31,136 nucleotides of DNA, from positions 1-31,136 of the forward strand of contig FWWN02000615.1 of NCBI GenBank assembly GCA_900175165.2, written 5' to 3'. Positions 1-11,690 of this stretch are shown here, one piece after another. Position 1 is the first letter of the stretch. Every line of letters begins with the position of its first letter. Below the pieces are notes generated by a model. It was not told the origin of the DNA. It did not search any database and saw only the letters and a program-made list of their open reading frames with translations. Source of the DNA: Rhizomucor pusillus. Its lineage: Eukaryota > Mucoromycota > Mucoromycetes > Mucorales > Lichtheimiaceae. Made by a program: the position numbers and the translations under genes.

Positions 1-334
1 CTCTAAAAACTACATAGACAAGGATGCGAAAGAGCGTTACTGCGGATCAAAATGCACGCGCTAAACTGGAGGAGAAAGCGCGTGTTTGTGCTTGGGAACA
101 AAGTGAAATAAACTTTGGAGACGACGGAAATGGCCCGAAGATATGGCGTGTTTCTATTCCAGGAATGCACGTACTCTAGAGATCATCGAGGTAAATGGTC
201 AAATGATGCTGAAATGACCCGATTGCTCGGGAGGGAATGTTTCCAGCCAATAGATCTACATGACTCGGGCGCGCACGATACAGACTACTAGTTCAGACGA
301 AAGATATTACAGGTAAAGTTGTACAGATAAGTTG
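1..334. other. Intergenic, no gene recognised
   Basis: This lies downstream of the transcription-factor stop codon. The only open frame of note is 51 codons on the + strand (24-179), rich in charged residues. I recognise no family in it, it has no splice context, and I do not call it a gene. Confidence 0.4.
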
Positions 335-1897
335 TTACATGAAAGGAACAGAAGTAAGACAGTATTGCCGCGGCTCAGCCGCTATAGAGGAGGAGGAGGT
401 AGCAACCAAGTAAAACGGATCGTTGGCGTAATCCGTCTGCTGCTGCGTTGAAGAAATGTTTGGATCAGAAAGGGGGAGATTGTTGTTGTTACTTAGGGCG
501 GTGGCGTTGCTGAGAGGCACTGGGATAGTAACGTTATCTGGCGGCTGCATCCACACCAACTCTGGATCGTCCGCTATAGTAGGTTTTGACGACACAGGAA
601 TTATCGGTTCTGGTACGCCGGTGAAAAGCAATTTGTTCGTTGAAGACGGTGAAAGCGTTGCTTCAGACGAAGAGGTTGTTGTTGCTGCTGTCCAAATCAA
701 TTCGTCGTCGGTAACTGCTGGCGATGGATGTGAAGTCCGTTGGTGCTGACAGGTAGAAGTGACGGTAGTAGGAGATGGAGATAAGACGGGGCAGTAACTG
801 GTGGTATTATTATTGCTGTTTGTTCTCGGCTTGGTGAGAATACACACAAGGTAGAGACGGCTTAGAGAGTCCGGTGAAAACAGGTCAGCTCCGAGCCCGC
901 CTCCAAAATAGAGCCGCGCATCTAAAAGGGATAATCCTCCGTCTTCCCGCTTGAATGTGAGAACTTCCTTAAGCGTCAGTGATCCGTTGGCAACTGTTGA
1001 AAGCCGGTACGGTGACAGGGAAAAGAAGTCCTGAAATGTTGCTGTCACTTGCTTGTCGACAATGTGATCAGTTAAAAATCTGTAGATATGTGCCAAATTC
1101 TGAGGGTTATCAACGAGATCGAACAGTGATCGGTTCGTGAGCTGCTGTGGGTACAAGCCGAGCATCTCGAATGCTTCGTCTGAAACCCGTATGCATCGTA
1201 GATCCAGCGTCAGGAATATCTTTTTGTAGTTAAAAAGTAACAACAGCATAAATCAGACTCCAATTCAGAATCGCAAAGGAAAAAAACCTTATCAGGACTA
1301 AACCTTACAGTGATCATACGAGTATCTTCGGTTTCAGGCGGTGTCTGATGACCTGGCTGCTCTGTCATTGTAAAAGATGAACATGCCAACCCTGGCGCCA
1401 CCGGTGCCTTGGTCGCTATATTTCGAGGAGGCGCTTTCTTATCTTGTATGCGCGGGGGTGGCGTTATTGAGCACATTTCTACGATGCTAGATTGGTGTTT
1501 TGCTGGAATTCTCTTTTCACTGAGTTTTGGTCGTCCTCTTTTCTTGTGTTTGATATCGTAACAGGAATCTGATCGATTCAGCGAGACACAACGTTTACAC
1601 GGTCGCTCTACTGGTATTACGAAACACAACATTGTCAGATGGAAAGGAAACGTGGAATAATGGTAATACAATTGTCGACTTACAGTCGCATGCTAGATGT
1701 GCCTTTTTGCAGTTGACCTAATTACATAAAAAAACGGATCAGCTTGTTTTCCTTACGGTGCCTGAGCAATTGCGTAGCAAACAGATACTTACGCATGCTG
1801 TAGGTACGTGCATCTTAGTAGATCTCTTTTTGTAGCTGGAACTCGTTCCAGACGAGTTGCTTGAGGATGAAGGTGAAGTATTATAGAATGAATCCAT
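335..1897 (-). CDS. Zn2Cys6 transcription factor with PAS-like domain
   Basis: Four exons on the minus strand: 1793-1897, 1684-1717, 1309-1610 and 335-1219, all phases compatible, giving 441 aa. The start is the ATG at 1897, followed by a Ser-rich leader. Joining exons 1-3 rebuilds a complete binuclear zinc cluster (C35, C38, C45, C51, C54, C63; spacing CX2CX6CX5CX2CX8C) that no single open frame contains. A basic AT-hook-like GRPK follows. Exon 4 opens with a PAS-like fold (LTLDLRCIRVSDEAFEMLG, then a NRSLFDLV stretch), and the C-terminal half is Ser/Thr/Asn-rich and probably disordered. Family knowledge: a zinc cluster followed by PAS is the plan of ERT1/AcuK/RDS2-type regulators of gluconeogenesis and carbon source use, so a metabolic regulator is likely, but the target genes cannot be read from sequence. 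The last intron (1220-1308) ends in a weak AAAAAG acceptor. Confidence 0.85.
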
Positions 1898-2836
1898 GGA
1901 AATCTAGGTGGAGGGCAAAAGGAAAGAAGAAGAAAAAGAGAATGTGGGGTTTCGTCCCGTAAGACCGTTTAAACCCGGGGATTTTACCATATTGGGGTAT
2001 GCGCGCAGAAATCTTCCGCTACGGAAAGTTGCGGGGCGGACCCAAAAGGCATATGTTTCCATTTCGTCCATCGGATTTCACACAATTCGTCAATCAATTC
2101 GCTGCAATTACATAATAAGTCCAAGTGTAGCACAGAATTGTCCAAATATTTGGATTCTTAAATGGGTAAGCTTTTCCAGAAACGTCAAACTGTCAGTGCT
2201 CTTGCTGTATTCCCGCACAAGTTTCTTTTCAATATGATACTCTACAATGCTCCCACACCTGAGTCTGAAAATAGAACGAAATATATTAAGTCTCGAGGAT
2301 ATCGATGTTCTTATCTCTCTTCATATCTCCTAATCTCAACCTGGTTGAACAATTCTGATCTGCAGTTAAAAGCTAAGGTAAGGACCATAGGTTTCAGGAA
2401 AAGAAAACTTATAAGATGAAGAAAAGCGCTTCCAAATGTGGACAATCAGATAGATTAAATACAAAGGCTTCTCCTATTATATGCACTTAACAGAGAACGA
2501 ATGAATATAGAAAGAGATCGGACATGTGATTTACAGCACAAAGGCATGCTTTCAAACTGAAAATATGTAAGGGCGATCCATTCATGCTATACAATAACGA
2601 TAAAAGCAAGACAACATGTTTACATCAGCGAAAATGCAGTTATTATCTGTCCCTGGATGATTGCCGTCTATCTGTCCGAAGCAAATCCTCTCGATTATCC
2701 ATGACCCATCTAATAGGCGAAGAAAGCTCAGAGCCACAGCTACAGTGCATTGACGAGGCAATATATCATGCAACATTGTATTCGATATTTGTAGTATCGT
2801 TTGAGTGTAATCAAAACCTTTAATTATGAGGAAGCT
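1898..2836. other. Intergenic region upstream of the zinc-cluster regulator
   Basis: About 940 bp between the 3' end of SEC7 and the start of the zinc-cluster gene, both on the minus strand, so it should hold the regulator's promoter and the SEC7 terminator. The first part, near 1900-2000, is purine-rich and has a C/G block (cccgggg) near 1974. A decayed transposase fragment sits at about 2190-2420 and is listed separately. The rest is AT-rich without a convincing gene. Confidence 0.6.
2190..2420 (+). mobile_element. Relic of a Tc1/IS630-type DDE transposase
   Basis: Translation of the + strand gives a fragment reading NAPTPESENRTKYIKSRGYRC and, further on, LKAKVRTIGFRKRKL. This follows the order of the C-terminal half of Tc1/mariner-IS630 type transposases: a DNAPIHTS motif, then KYI-SRGY-C-YLPPYSP, then EQFWSVVKAKV and a basic RFRKRE stretch. 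The catalytic Asp before NAP is Tyr here, the LPPYSPELNP segment is badly degraded, and no terminal inverted repeats are visible. It is therefore a fossil. It is oriented opposite to the regulator gene whose upstream region it occupies. Similarity is judged by eye from known family motifs. Confidence 0.6.
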
Positions 2837-5800
2837 TTACTGTACTGGGGTAATCTTGTAAACACTGCCTACGCGGACAAGCAGGGTGCGCAAGGCAATA
2901 CGGATCTCAGAAAGGAGGCTTTCTTGGCCAAGCAGCCCAACAGCTGGTAAATAGAATTGCGGTACATGCTTTAAAAACTACAACGTTCTTGCTTTTAGAG
3001 ATACTTGCGATTCTTCTCGCTTAAACTTTTTGCCTCGATTACTTACGTCTTCGTCTTGGAGTTGTGACAATCCATTAAGTATAGAGATCACAACCGGTGT
3101 CCACGCTGCTACGTTGACCGGTTTTGTTTCATGATCTAACTTTGTATAGAGTGAAAAGATCTCATTACAGAGTCTATAGCGTATACGAGTCAGTCAAAGT
3201 GCTCCTATGCTCAGCCATATTTGTAACTCACGGTATCAAAGTATTTTCAATGTCATCACGTAGTTCATCTCGATCAGGAATATTCTCCAGGTTGGCGTAC
3301 ATTCTCATCAGTACTGAGACGTAGCATCCACCGCTAGATGCTTCCTGTTTTAATAAATTCGGTAGCTTTTTCATGAATCCTGCCAGACGAGTTAGTTGGA
3401 TGATGCTCTCTTTCCCAGGCTGCCACGTAACTCACCGAAACGACAGAGAGCAACTCGCAGATCGTTGTCTTCGTTGAATGATTTTGCAAAATGGAATGAC
3501 CGTCCAAGGCATCCCATCAATTCCATTAGGTGCTTCGCAGGATATGCAAAGTAGACGCCATCCTTGCCCAAGAGTTCATTCACTGTCTGGATAAGCATCA
3601 ATTGCAGGATGCTTTTAGTAATGACCTGCTGGAAGTTTCGGTGTCGTTCTTCACTGATCTCGACAACAACGGATGCTCCGGAAGGACCTTCTTGATCGTG
3701 TGGTTCGCCGCCTTCACCCGTTGATGAGGATCGTAATCTATGCAGTTTATCTACTAGCTCTTGTCTATCATCAAAGAGGCCGTGCGCTGTCGTCTTTTCA
3801 AAAAGAGTGACAAATGTTTCTGTAACAAGCTGCCAGCTTTCATTATCGAGCTTTTCGACGTTCATTTCTATGTATTGCTCCAGGCAATCACATCCGATAC
3901 GTGCAAGAGATTCATCCTCTGTGTTTAGAGAGAGAGTTAGCAATATTTGTTATTTGCGAGGTTTTGACTGGATACTTTACCTTGTGTGATGCAATCAGCA
4001 AACAAACCAAGCAAAGGTCGCATCATCTCCTTCATCTTGACAAAGTAGAATGTGTATAGATCGACGACGTTTCGCAATGCTTCTATCATTGTTGTCGATA
4101 TCCAGACACTGAGATCTTCGGCGCTCATAGTACGGTGGCGCTCTGAATCCGTCTTGAGGTCATCAAAGAGAGGAAATACTATCTGTCGTGATACAGTAAC
4201 CCAGAACTCGGGTGGGAAGTTGTTGCCCTGATCCTTTAGAGTATCGAACAAGTATTGCAGAGATCTAAAAATTCGTTGCTTAGTGTGATGCCACCTGCAG
4301 GTATTGCTTTTAACTTACCTTTTCCGCACTTCAACGTCTCCGCTCTTCATGGTCACCTCGCGGAAACCAAATAGCACAGCAAACCAGAACTTGACGAGAA
4401 AGTCGTCGCTGGATTGCACAGTCTGAGCGTTCGAATTGTGAGCGTCGTTGATTTCAATATTCTTTGTCTTTTCTGCAATCTCTAGCATGCGTGGTATTGT
4501 TTCCTTTATCATATCGAGCGCTGGCAAACTGATCTTTTGGAATTTACGGTTCTTTGCAAATTCCACCAAGCACGAGATATAGTCTGGGAAGGTGCCGTTT
4601 GCAACGATATCATCGAATCGATCAGCTGCTGCGCTGCGGACAATATCAAATGTCATGTGGACAATCGATTCTAGATATATAAAGGTGAGCAATTTCATAT
4701 AAGCACAGTAGCGTGGATCTTACCTGATGTTTCTCTCGCGCCTGTAGCAAACACTGACAGCATAGTCTTCCATCCTGATCGGATGTGGTGTGCTCTTGCC
4801 AGTATCATTTGTGACAAGCAACGCAAAACCTGTAGCATATTGCGGGTCACTTATCTGACCTAATTGAAGTGGCAACTTGTTCCTTACCATATCCTTGATG
4901 GTAACATCCGGGTTATTCGCCAATACTTCGCGGAATGGCATCAAAAAGTCTTTTTGGAACTTAAAGTGCGGCAGCTCTTCCTTTTCAAGGAACTGCATCG
5001 CCAACTGGCGCAGTGAATCCAGTGCAAAGAAAGCAACGTTGAAATTGGATTGACATGCAACCTATGCAGTACCGTCATAGTTAGATCTCCATTCATTGAA
5101 ATTATACGTAACAACAAACCTTGTTAAAGTATTCACCGAGTATAGCCCAGATATTGGACCATTCGATACGGATACGGTTCATGTTGTAGTATGAAATCTC
5201 CACCAATTTCTGCAAACTGTACATTCTTGGGTGTTCAAGATGTGCTGATGAAACAATTTCTTCCCACGATGTTTCGCAAAGTGCTTGCACAAAGTCTACA
5301 ATCGCATCCTATCAAAGGGGACAAGTCAATCCAGTTACTGGTTCCAGAAAGCATTCCATAGCTTGACTTACGCCATTCAAATTAACAGTCGTAGTGAATA
5401 ACTTGTCGGCAGCAAGAACCAGCGATTGAGAACTTCCGGCGCTAGCCACTTCCTCTGTAAGAGAAAGTTGAGTGTTCATTCGAGCACCTCTCCTTGAACC
5501 AGCAAAGGAGGACGAGCGACGAGATAAATCCACCGAGTTCTTTGCATTGATTGACTGCACAGTTCGCTTTGTGGTAAGGTCTGGTAAAGCACCTTGATCG
5601 ACACCGCTGGTAATAAGCTGGAATCGTTCGAGCTGACTGACCGTCGACAAGACTTCTTTCCAGCTTTTCTTCAAATTGTTTCCATCAATAGCCGCAATTT
5701 CCAAAAGCGTCCTGATAGCTTCTACGTTCTTTGGTTTCATTTCATTGAGATTCGACAAGAACGTAAACTTGGTCAAGGTCGTAACAAACGCATCCCGTTG

Positions 5801-8800
5801 GAGATCAACGTCGGCCGATTGGACGGTGTTCAGTAGGCAAATAATACGGATAGCATTTTTGAAACCTTCCAAGCACAGATGGACCGTTTCCATATCGTCT
5901 GATTCCTGCAAAGGACCAGAGATACCGGCTAGGAAAGCCATCCAAGCAACCTCAAACATCGGGCGCACGTGTTCAATGTGTGAAGCACTGTAGAAAGTAA
6001 TTGTATCGCTTTCACCGGCACGGCGACGACTGGCGAGCATATTGCGGAACATAGCTTCTGTCTTGGAACCCATCTCCTCCGTGGCTGCTTGATACGCTTC
6101 CCGCTTAGCATCGCGAGTAATACCGGCACTGATCAAGGCATTCTGCAGACCCATTATGTTTAGCGGTCCGGTGTTCCCTGACGGGGCAAGCATGGCCGCG
6201 TCGTTTGCTGCTTCTTGCTCGTCTTTAAGTTTGATCTCATTATTGAGAATTTCATCGAAAATAGCTTCTTGCATCTCTCTAGGAATATCTCCACCATCAT
6301 CAATGCCCTGATTGTTCCTCAAAAAGTCGTTCAATGTCATTCGTCGCTTGTTGTGAGGATTATGCAAATCGGTGTTCAGCATGATAGTCGAATATGCTAG
6401 CGTATATGCGGTATCTGATGAAAATATCTTAGCCCGAGATTTGCAAAGTATATCAACCGTGGGAGGCAAACCTTACCGGCGTTGGCAAAAACATCAGGGT
6501 TGTAATGTACGTAGCGTTCTGCAAACTTAAGCATAAATCGATCAATCTTTTGCCCTTCACCTGGCAAGCGGAATGTTTGCAAGAAACTGCGCAGAGCCTC
6601 CACAAATTGCATGTTCGAAAAATCCAATTCGTCGACGAATGCATGCATGATAGCAATATTTTCCGGGTCGCCTTCACCCAAGAACTCGCCCAAAGCTGCT
6701 TTGCTTAATCCTTCCGTGTTAAGCAAGAACCTTGCCACGTTCTGGTAGTCGTTCAAGTCCACAAATCGATTCTTTGCCAGAATTTGCAAACCTTTCTTGG
6801 GCTTCCAATTGAATTGCCGGATGCCTTCTTGAAGCATTTGCTTCCTATGCTTCAGATTTTCAAACTGTTCCGGATCATCCAAAGGAGGCGTTGATGAGGT
6901 ATTAGCGTTGCCGTTAGGTAAAGCTGAGGAAAGACGAGAAATCGAACCATTGCTGTGGCTAGTAAGTCTTTCGCTAGACGCTCTGTTATCCTCGCTGTCT
7001 CGCGGAGTGTTCGACGAGCTTTGATCATCTTCTAGCTTTGATTCTGCAGAGACGCTTACAGAGCCATTGGCGTACCAGCTAACCAACGACCGAAGCACTG
7101 CAACGAGGCACTCCAACGATTTGAATTTGAGTGCTGATTCTGGCAACGCAGCACCGGCTTGAGCATGTTTGTCGCTAGATTGGATAGTATCGGTTGTCAA
7201 AGGAGGGGGAATCACTACAGATTTGGCGTGTAGATGGTGATGGGATGAAGTCGAACCAGTTGATGCAGGGTGAATATCGTGATCTTTTGAGTTGTGGGGT
7301 GAAGTGTGTGAAGTAGTGATTTTGGACAAAACGTTGACGAGTCTGTACGGTGCAGTCAGTGACAGCACAAAGATACCACAGCTTGATTTTGCGACTCACC
7401 TTTCATATATATTGTCTAATGCTTCTCGATCGCAATCATAATTTAAATAGATATCCACAAGTGTCTGTGGATCGTCGCAGATCTTGAGCACTGCTTTGAG
7501 CAGTGAATGCTTTTGCTGATAGGATACTGATCGCATTTCTAAAATGCGCAAAAAGATTTCACGGAAGAAAACCTCAATCTCTTTCTAAAGATCGCGGTCA
7601 TGGTACGTGAGTATTACAATAAAACGTAGTTAAGATTCATACATACCTTCAAGAATTGGCGAAGACCTTGAATGACTTTGGAAAGTATCTCCAATGTAAT
7701 GTCAAATACTTGAGGCACGACTGAGAAAGCATTTCTTCCCAAGCTAGGACACAGGTACTGTTTCACTTCTTGAATAAAGGGATTTACAGGATGATATCCT
7801 GATCCTTCCTGGACTGCTGCGGAGAAGAAGATCGACTGTGACGTGAAGACATGCATGTGCGAAGTTAGGATTGTTAATACTAGGTGCAGTGTCAATAGCT
7901 TTGAGCGCATGGAATAGGACCGCATGTCATTTCCCCTAATTGTTAAACGTTAGGCAGTGCTGGTTATAATTAAAGCCAAAAATCTTTTACCATTCAGAAG
8001 AGATCGGTTTCTTTGACAGTTTACACAGTGCACGGAAAACAAGGATAGCATCCTTGATATAAAGATCAGCTTCCGTCTCATAAGCATCAGCTTGCGAATC
8101 ATCATGTTCAAAAGATCCTCGATTCTCGGATGCACTGCATGACTATTTGTAAGCTCCATGTCTCTCGTCACCAAAGCATTCATTGCTTTTTTCCCTATCC
8201 CCTCACCTATCGTTCTCTACTGTCTGCTTTTCCGATTCTTGTTCCTGACCATTTGTCGGCTTTTCCTCTGTTTCCGCCTCATCAGCTTCAGGTGCTTGTT
8301 CGGCCTCTACTGAATCCGTTTTATTTAGCTTTTGAGAAACTTCGGTGATATTCTCTTCGTGGAAAACGTTCGCGCTGTCGTTAAGAAATTCTTCAGAGTT
8401 ATCAGTTGCTTTGCCAGATGGCAGTTTTCGACCCATTTCATTGCGCGCCATATTTGCTTCGGCAATAATCTGCTCTTGGAACGTATTATCCTGCTCTGTT
8501 CCCACATTGTTTTCTGCTCCTGCCTTTTCGTCGTTGCTCTCGCTGTTCGATGTCTCTTTACTCTCGGTGATGTTGACATTGCCATTCAAAGAGGTTGTTG
8601 AAGTAGCGTTCCGAGGCGGCAAAGGATTTGGTTTAACTCGGCGGAAAATGTGATCGACCATTTGAGCCAACGTGACCTGAGCAATATTCTGATTTGCGCT
8701 ATTTCGTGATAGCAAAAATATATTGTAGGTTGTGCGGACTGCTTTGAGAAGAGTACTCTGGTGAATCGGGTTGTTCGTAGAGTAAACAGCATCGAGCAAG

Positions 8801-9444
8801 GTCTAGTAGGTTATCTGATAAGTCGATGATGGTTTTCCAAGCTCCCTTTTCTTTCATCGCCGTTACCTTGATAATTTGGAGTTGCACTTTTTCATTCGTA
8901 TCTTCTCCAATAAATGATTCGCAAATGCTGTCCACAACCCTTTCCATCACTTGAGATTGAGCAACCTCGTCCTCTATATCAGCAAGGTAGTTATAGGTAA
9001 TAAATTTCCCCAAACAATCCAGAGCTATGGTCATCAGATTCGCGGATCTCGTGTCAATAGCAGTTTGCAATGCCGTTAGAATGACAGTCGAGCTAAACGA
9101 GTTGCCAGATTCGATGAGTACACAGCCCACGCAAGCAAGATTATAAGTTTTTACCGAGTCTGATTCTCTGGTGGTGGTTCTCCATTCGTAAGCATATCTG
9201 GCATAATTAGCAAACATTAATTTGGAATATTACATTGTTTAATGGCAAAAAGGAACATACTGTGAGCATTCCGTACAGCTTCATTCAGCGTCTTGTTCTT
9301 GCGCGCTTCCTTGGTGTTAAGGATCTTTTCCAGCGCATTGACAACAAAGACGGCACTCGAAGTTGCCTGCGAAGCCTGCATGGATGTCCTGGCGGATGGG
9401 AGGGATGATAACTGTGGCGAGGAGTCTGTCGGTGAAGCGGCCAT
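2837..9444 (-). CDS. SEC7: SEC7/BIG-family Arf guanine nucleotide exchange factor
   Basis: Large Golgi Arf-GEF that loads GTP onto Arf1 to start COPI and clathrin coat assembly. Seventeen exons (minus): 9261-9444, 9155-9197, 8867-9092, 8207-8802, 7991-8134, 7647-7935, 7400-7584, 6477-7342, 5372-6414, 5120-5308, 4724-5061, 4319-4670, 3981-4264, 3436-3918, 3232-3379, 3047-3173, 2837-2977, about 1878 aa, normal for the family. Seen: N-terminal DCB-type region; long acidic low-complexity insert (exon 4); HUS box with NYDCD near residue 541; Sec7 domain about 716-906 with the FLGEGDPEN catalytic-glutamate loop (Glu near 778) and [19 protein letters not shown]; then HDS regions ([43 protein letters not shown]). 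Every junction is in phase except exon 11/12 (intron 4671-4723), where phase does not match and the family's conserved SGWK block is absent. It may be a sequence error, an assembly gap or a damaged allele. Confidence 0.92.
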
Positions 9445-9799
9445 GACGATGATTATGTCGAAAGGTACGCTTTATTCGAGAACCAATCAAGGTACTCGCC
9501 TGTGTGAGATGCCGTGAGCGAATTTATTGGGCTTGTTTGCCGTTAAAGATTATGCAAAAGATCTTTAACTTCCAAGATTATTCGCCAGGAAGGGTTCTGC
9601 AGGTGAAAACTCGCGTAGCCTTTTTGGACTTTTACAATTTTGGGTTTCATCCGCCCACTGCTGGGGATATAGGCTATCATCCAATGTTTAAGCCCATACC
9701 AACAATGTTTTCTCAAGATAAGCAGAACAGACTACCCTACATTAAATTGAATAATGCAATACATTGCAGATTTTATTGTGTATAGAAGCGGTTCAATTG
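9445..9799. other. SEC7 upstream region
   Basis: About 355 bp separate the SEC7 start from the 3' end of the LRR gene, which is also on the minus strand. It must contain the SEC7 promoter and the LRR terminator. I see an AT-rich stretch towards 9730-9780 and no gene. The open frames crossing it have no recognisable content. Confidence 0.5.
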
Positions 9800-11599
9800 C
9801 TAATCATCCCATGGTACTGCGCCCAAAACGCTCAGACCCGTTCCTGCTGCTTCCTCAGCCTTCTTTGCGTTTTCCAAGTACATGGCAAGAGCTTCATCTG
9901 CACCGTCCTTCTTATCCTTTCCTCCCTTTTTCTTTGTCTTATCCACTATGGCGACGACTCCAGATTTTTGTTTCATAGCATCAGACATGACCGGAGCAGA
10001 TGAAGCCGTTTCTGGGTTAACAGTGCTGATAGGCTCCGCAGAAGCATTAGCATCCTGCGCTGTTTCGAAGAAGTTATCTTTCCGCTTCTTGGGCGGTTTG
10101 GCTTCATGTTCCTGTGTAGCCTCCTTTCTTTTCAGCTGCTTTTTAGCTTTCTCTGCAGTTTGAGGCTTTGTAAGTGCTTTCTCCTGCTTATTTTCGGCGC
10201 TGCGCTTTTTCATCTTCGTCGACTTCTCTTTGTCCGCTTTAGCCTTCTTTTCTCTCGATTTCGAATCCAATTTGGTGGTATCGTGGGTATTAACTTGTGC
10301 CTTGCGTTGCCGTTTATGCTGTTCCTTTACTTTTCCATCCACGGCATCCTCGTTACTGGTTTCTGGTCCTTTTCGCTTTGCTTTCTTCTTCGTTTCCTCC
10401 AATTTGGTGTCTCCTTGCTTACGTTTCTTGCCTGATTTCGCATCCTTTGGTTGTGTCTGCTCATTGGAATTATCGTCTGTAAGCTCGCTCTCTTTCTTCT
10501 TCATCTCTTTCAGTCGTTTCAATCGCTGCTTCTTTTCAACAAGATTTGCGTTTGCTTCATGCTTTCGTTTACGTTCCAAGAATTTAGCATCGAATCGCTG
10601 TCCGTCCAGTACACGTAAAGATGGGATCAAGGCAAGGATCTTCGGAGTGATGTTAGCATATTCTGCAAGGTTAATTTTGTTTACATCTTTGCATTTACCT
10701 TTTCCCTGTAATCTTCCTTTTCGGTGATAGGATTGCCTTTCAGGTTCAAGTTTGTCAACTTCAAAAGAGATCCTAAAGCACGGATATCCCTGTATTCGTA
10801 TGATTAACAATGACCGTACATAAACTGCATCGGTACGGTCCTGATTACCTCCATTCAGAAAGTTTGTTGTTTCCAAAATCGATAATCTCGAGCGTTTGGC
10901 ATTCTCGCAAGGTGTCAGAGATCTTATCGATGTTGTTGTCGTTCAAGCGCAACTCTCGGAGGGACTTGTTCTTGGACAAGTCAGGTACAGTTGTAAGATG
11001 GTTGTGAGCTGCTGATAGTTTTGACAATCCATACAAAGAATAGAAAGACGGAAGCGTCTCTAGCCTGTTGTGGGAAAGTACTAGTTATAGCATTCGTTAG
11101 TGCAACCAGTTAGATGTTTGCTGCAACCATGTATATACCTATAGTATTCAAGCTGCTCAAGGCTGCCAAGTCTTCCACTTTTTTAATTTGATTGTGATTA
11201 AGAATAAGAGCTTTCAAGTTTAGCAGCTCATTGATGCGATCGTCAAGTTGTTTCAGCTGGTTATGGCTCATATTCAAGACTACAAAATATTAATATCTGA
11301 ATGTTAACAAAGTCAGGCTTATCTGATTTACCAATAAGGTTTTCTAGAGACTGGATGCCGTCCAAACTATCCAGCTTGTTCTCGGAGAGATTAAGCCAGG
11401 TAAGCGAGGATAACTTGTGCAAACCGGCAAGAGGATGTTTGCCACCCAATTCGTTTTTAGACAAGTTCAATTTTCGCAACGATGTGCATTGTGACAGATC
11501 CTCGACGATCGAGATTCCCCTTTTACTTGCATCGGCCTCTGTAATCTCTGGAGGTTGTTTCTGACACCAATCGGAAAGGATCGCCGAGCTCAGTTTCAT
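9800..11599 (-). CDS. Leucine-rich-repeat protein with lysine-rich C-terminal half
   Basis: Five exons (minus): 11332-11599, 11139-11279, 10849-11080, 10699-10789 and 9800-10639, all in phase, 523 aa. Residues about 40-230 are SDS22-like leucine-rich repeats (for example LRKLNLSKNELG, LTWLNLSENKLDSL, LNMSHNQL, ALILNHNQIKKVEDL, LRLNDNNIDKI, LNLKGNPITEKEDYR). They end in an LRR-cap (ILALIPSLRVLDGQRF). Joining exon 4 to exon 5 with the acceptor at 10640-10641 restores that cap. The rest is highly basic and alternates Lys/Glu/Arg runs (KKRKQGD, KKQLKRKE, TKKKGGKDKK), then a short acidic end, VPWDD. Basic low-complexity tails like this suggest a nuclear or nucleolar location (inference). The exact orthologue and partner are not recognised. 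It is head to head with the FIST gene, 91 bp apart. Confidence 0.85.
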
Positions 11600-11690
11600 T
11601 GATCAGAAAGATTGATTGTCGGGTAAAAAGGGGCGGGCGTTGCTGGGCTTCTCGTGTCGAATTTTTCAGACCATCTTTTCATTGCTTTTT
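11600..11690. promoter_or_regulatory. Probable bidirectional promoter (LRR gene / FIST gene)
   Basis: The two start codons point away from each other with only 91 bp between them, so both core promoters must share or flank this stretch. It holds a GC-box-like run (ggggcgggcg) near 11630. No TATA box is visible. An in-frame ATG at 11616 could extend the FIST protein upstream, but it would leave just 16 bp between the genes. Confidence 0.5.

Noticed and set aside
24..179. 51-codon plus-strand frame at the window start
   Set aside because: Readable composition, but no homology I recognise, no start context and no continuation; not enough to call a gene.
456..749. 97-codon plus-strand frame inside the zinc-cluster gene
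   Set aside because: Antisense shadow of the low-complexity Ser/Thr/Asn-rich exon; no recognisable motif and no splice context.
9882..10727. Several long plus-strand frames across the LRR gene's lysine-rich exon
   Set aside because: Mirror of Lys/Glu-rich codons gives Phe/Ser/Leu-rich antisense frames; typical shadows.
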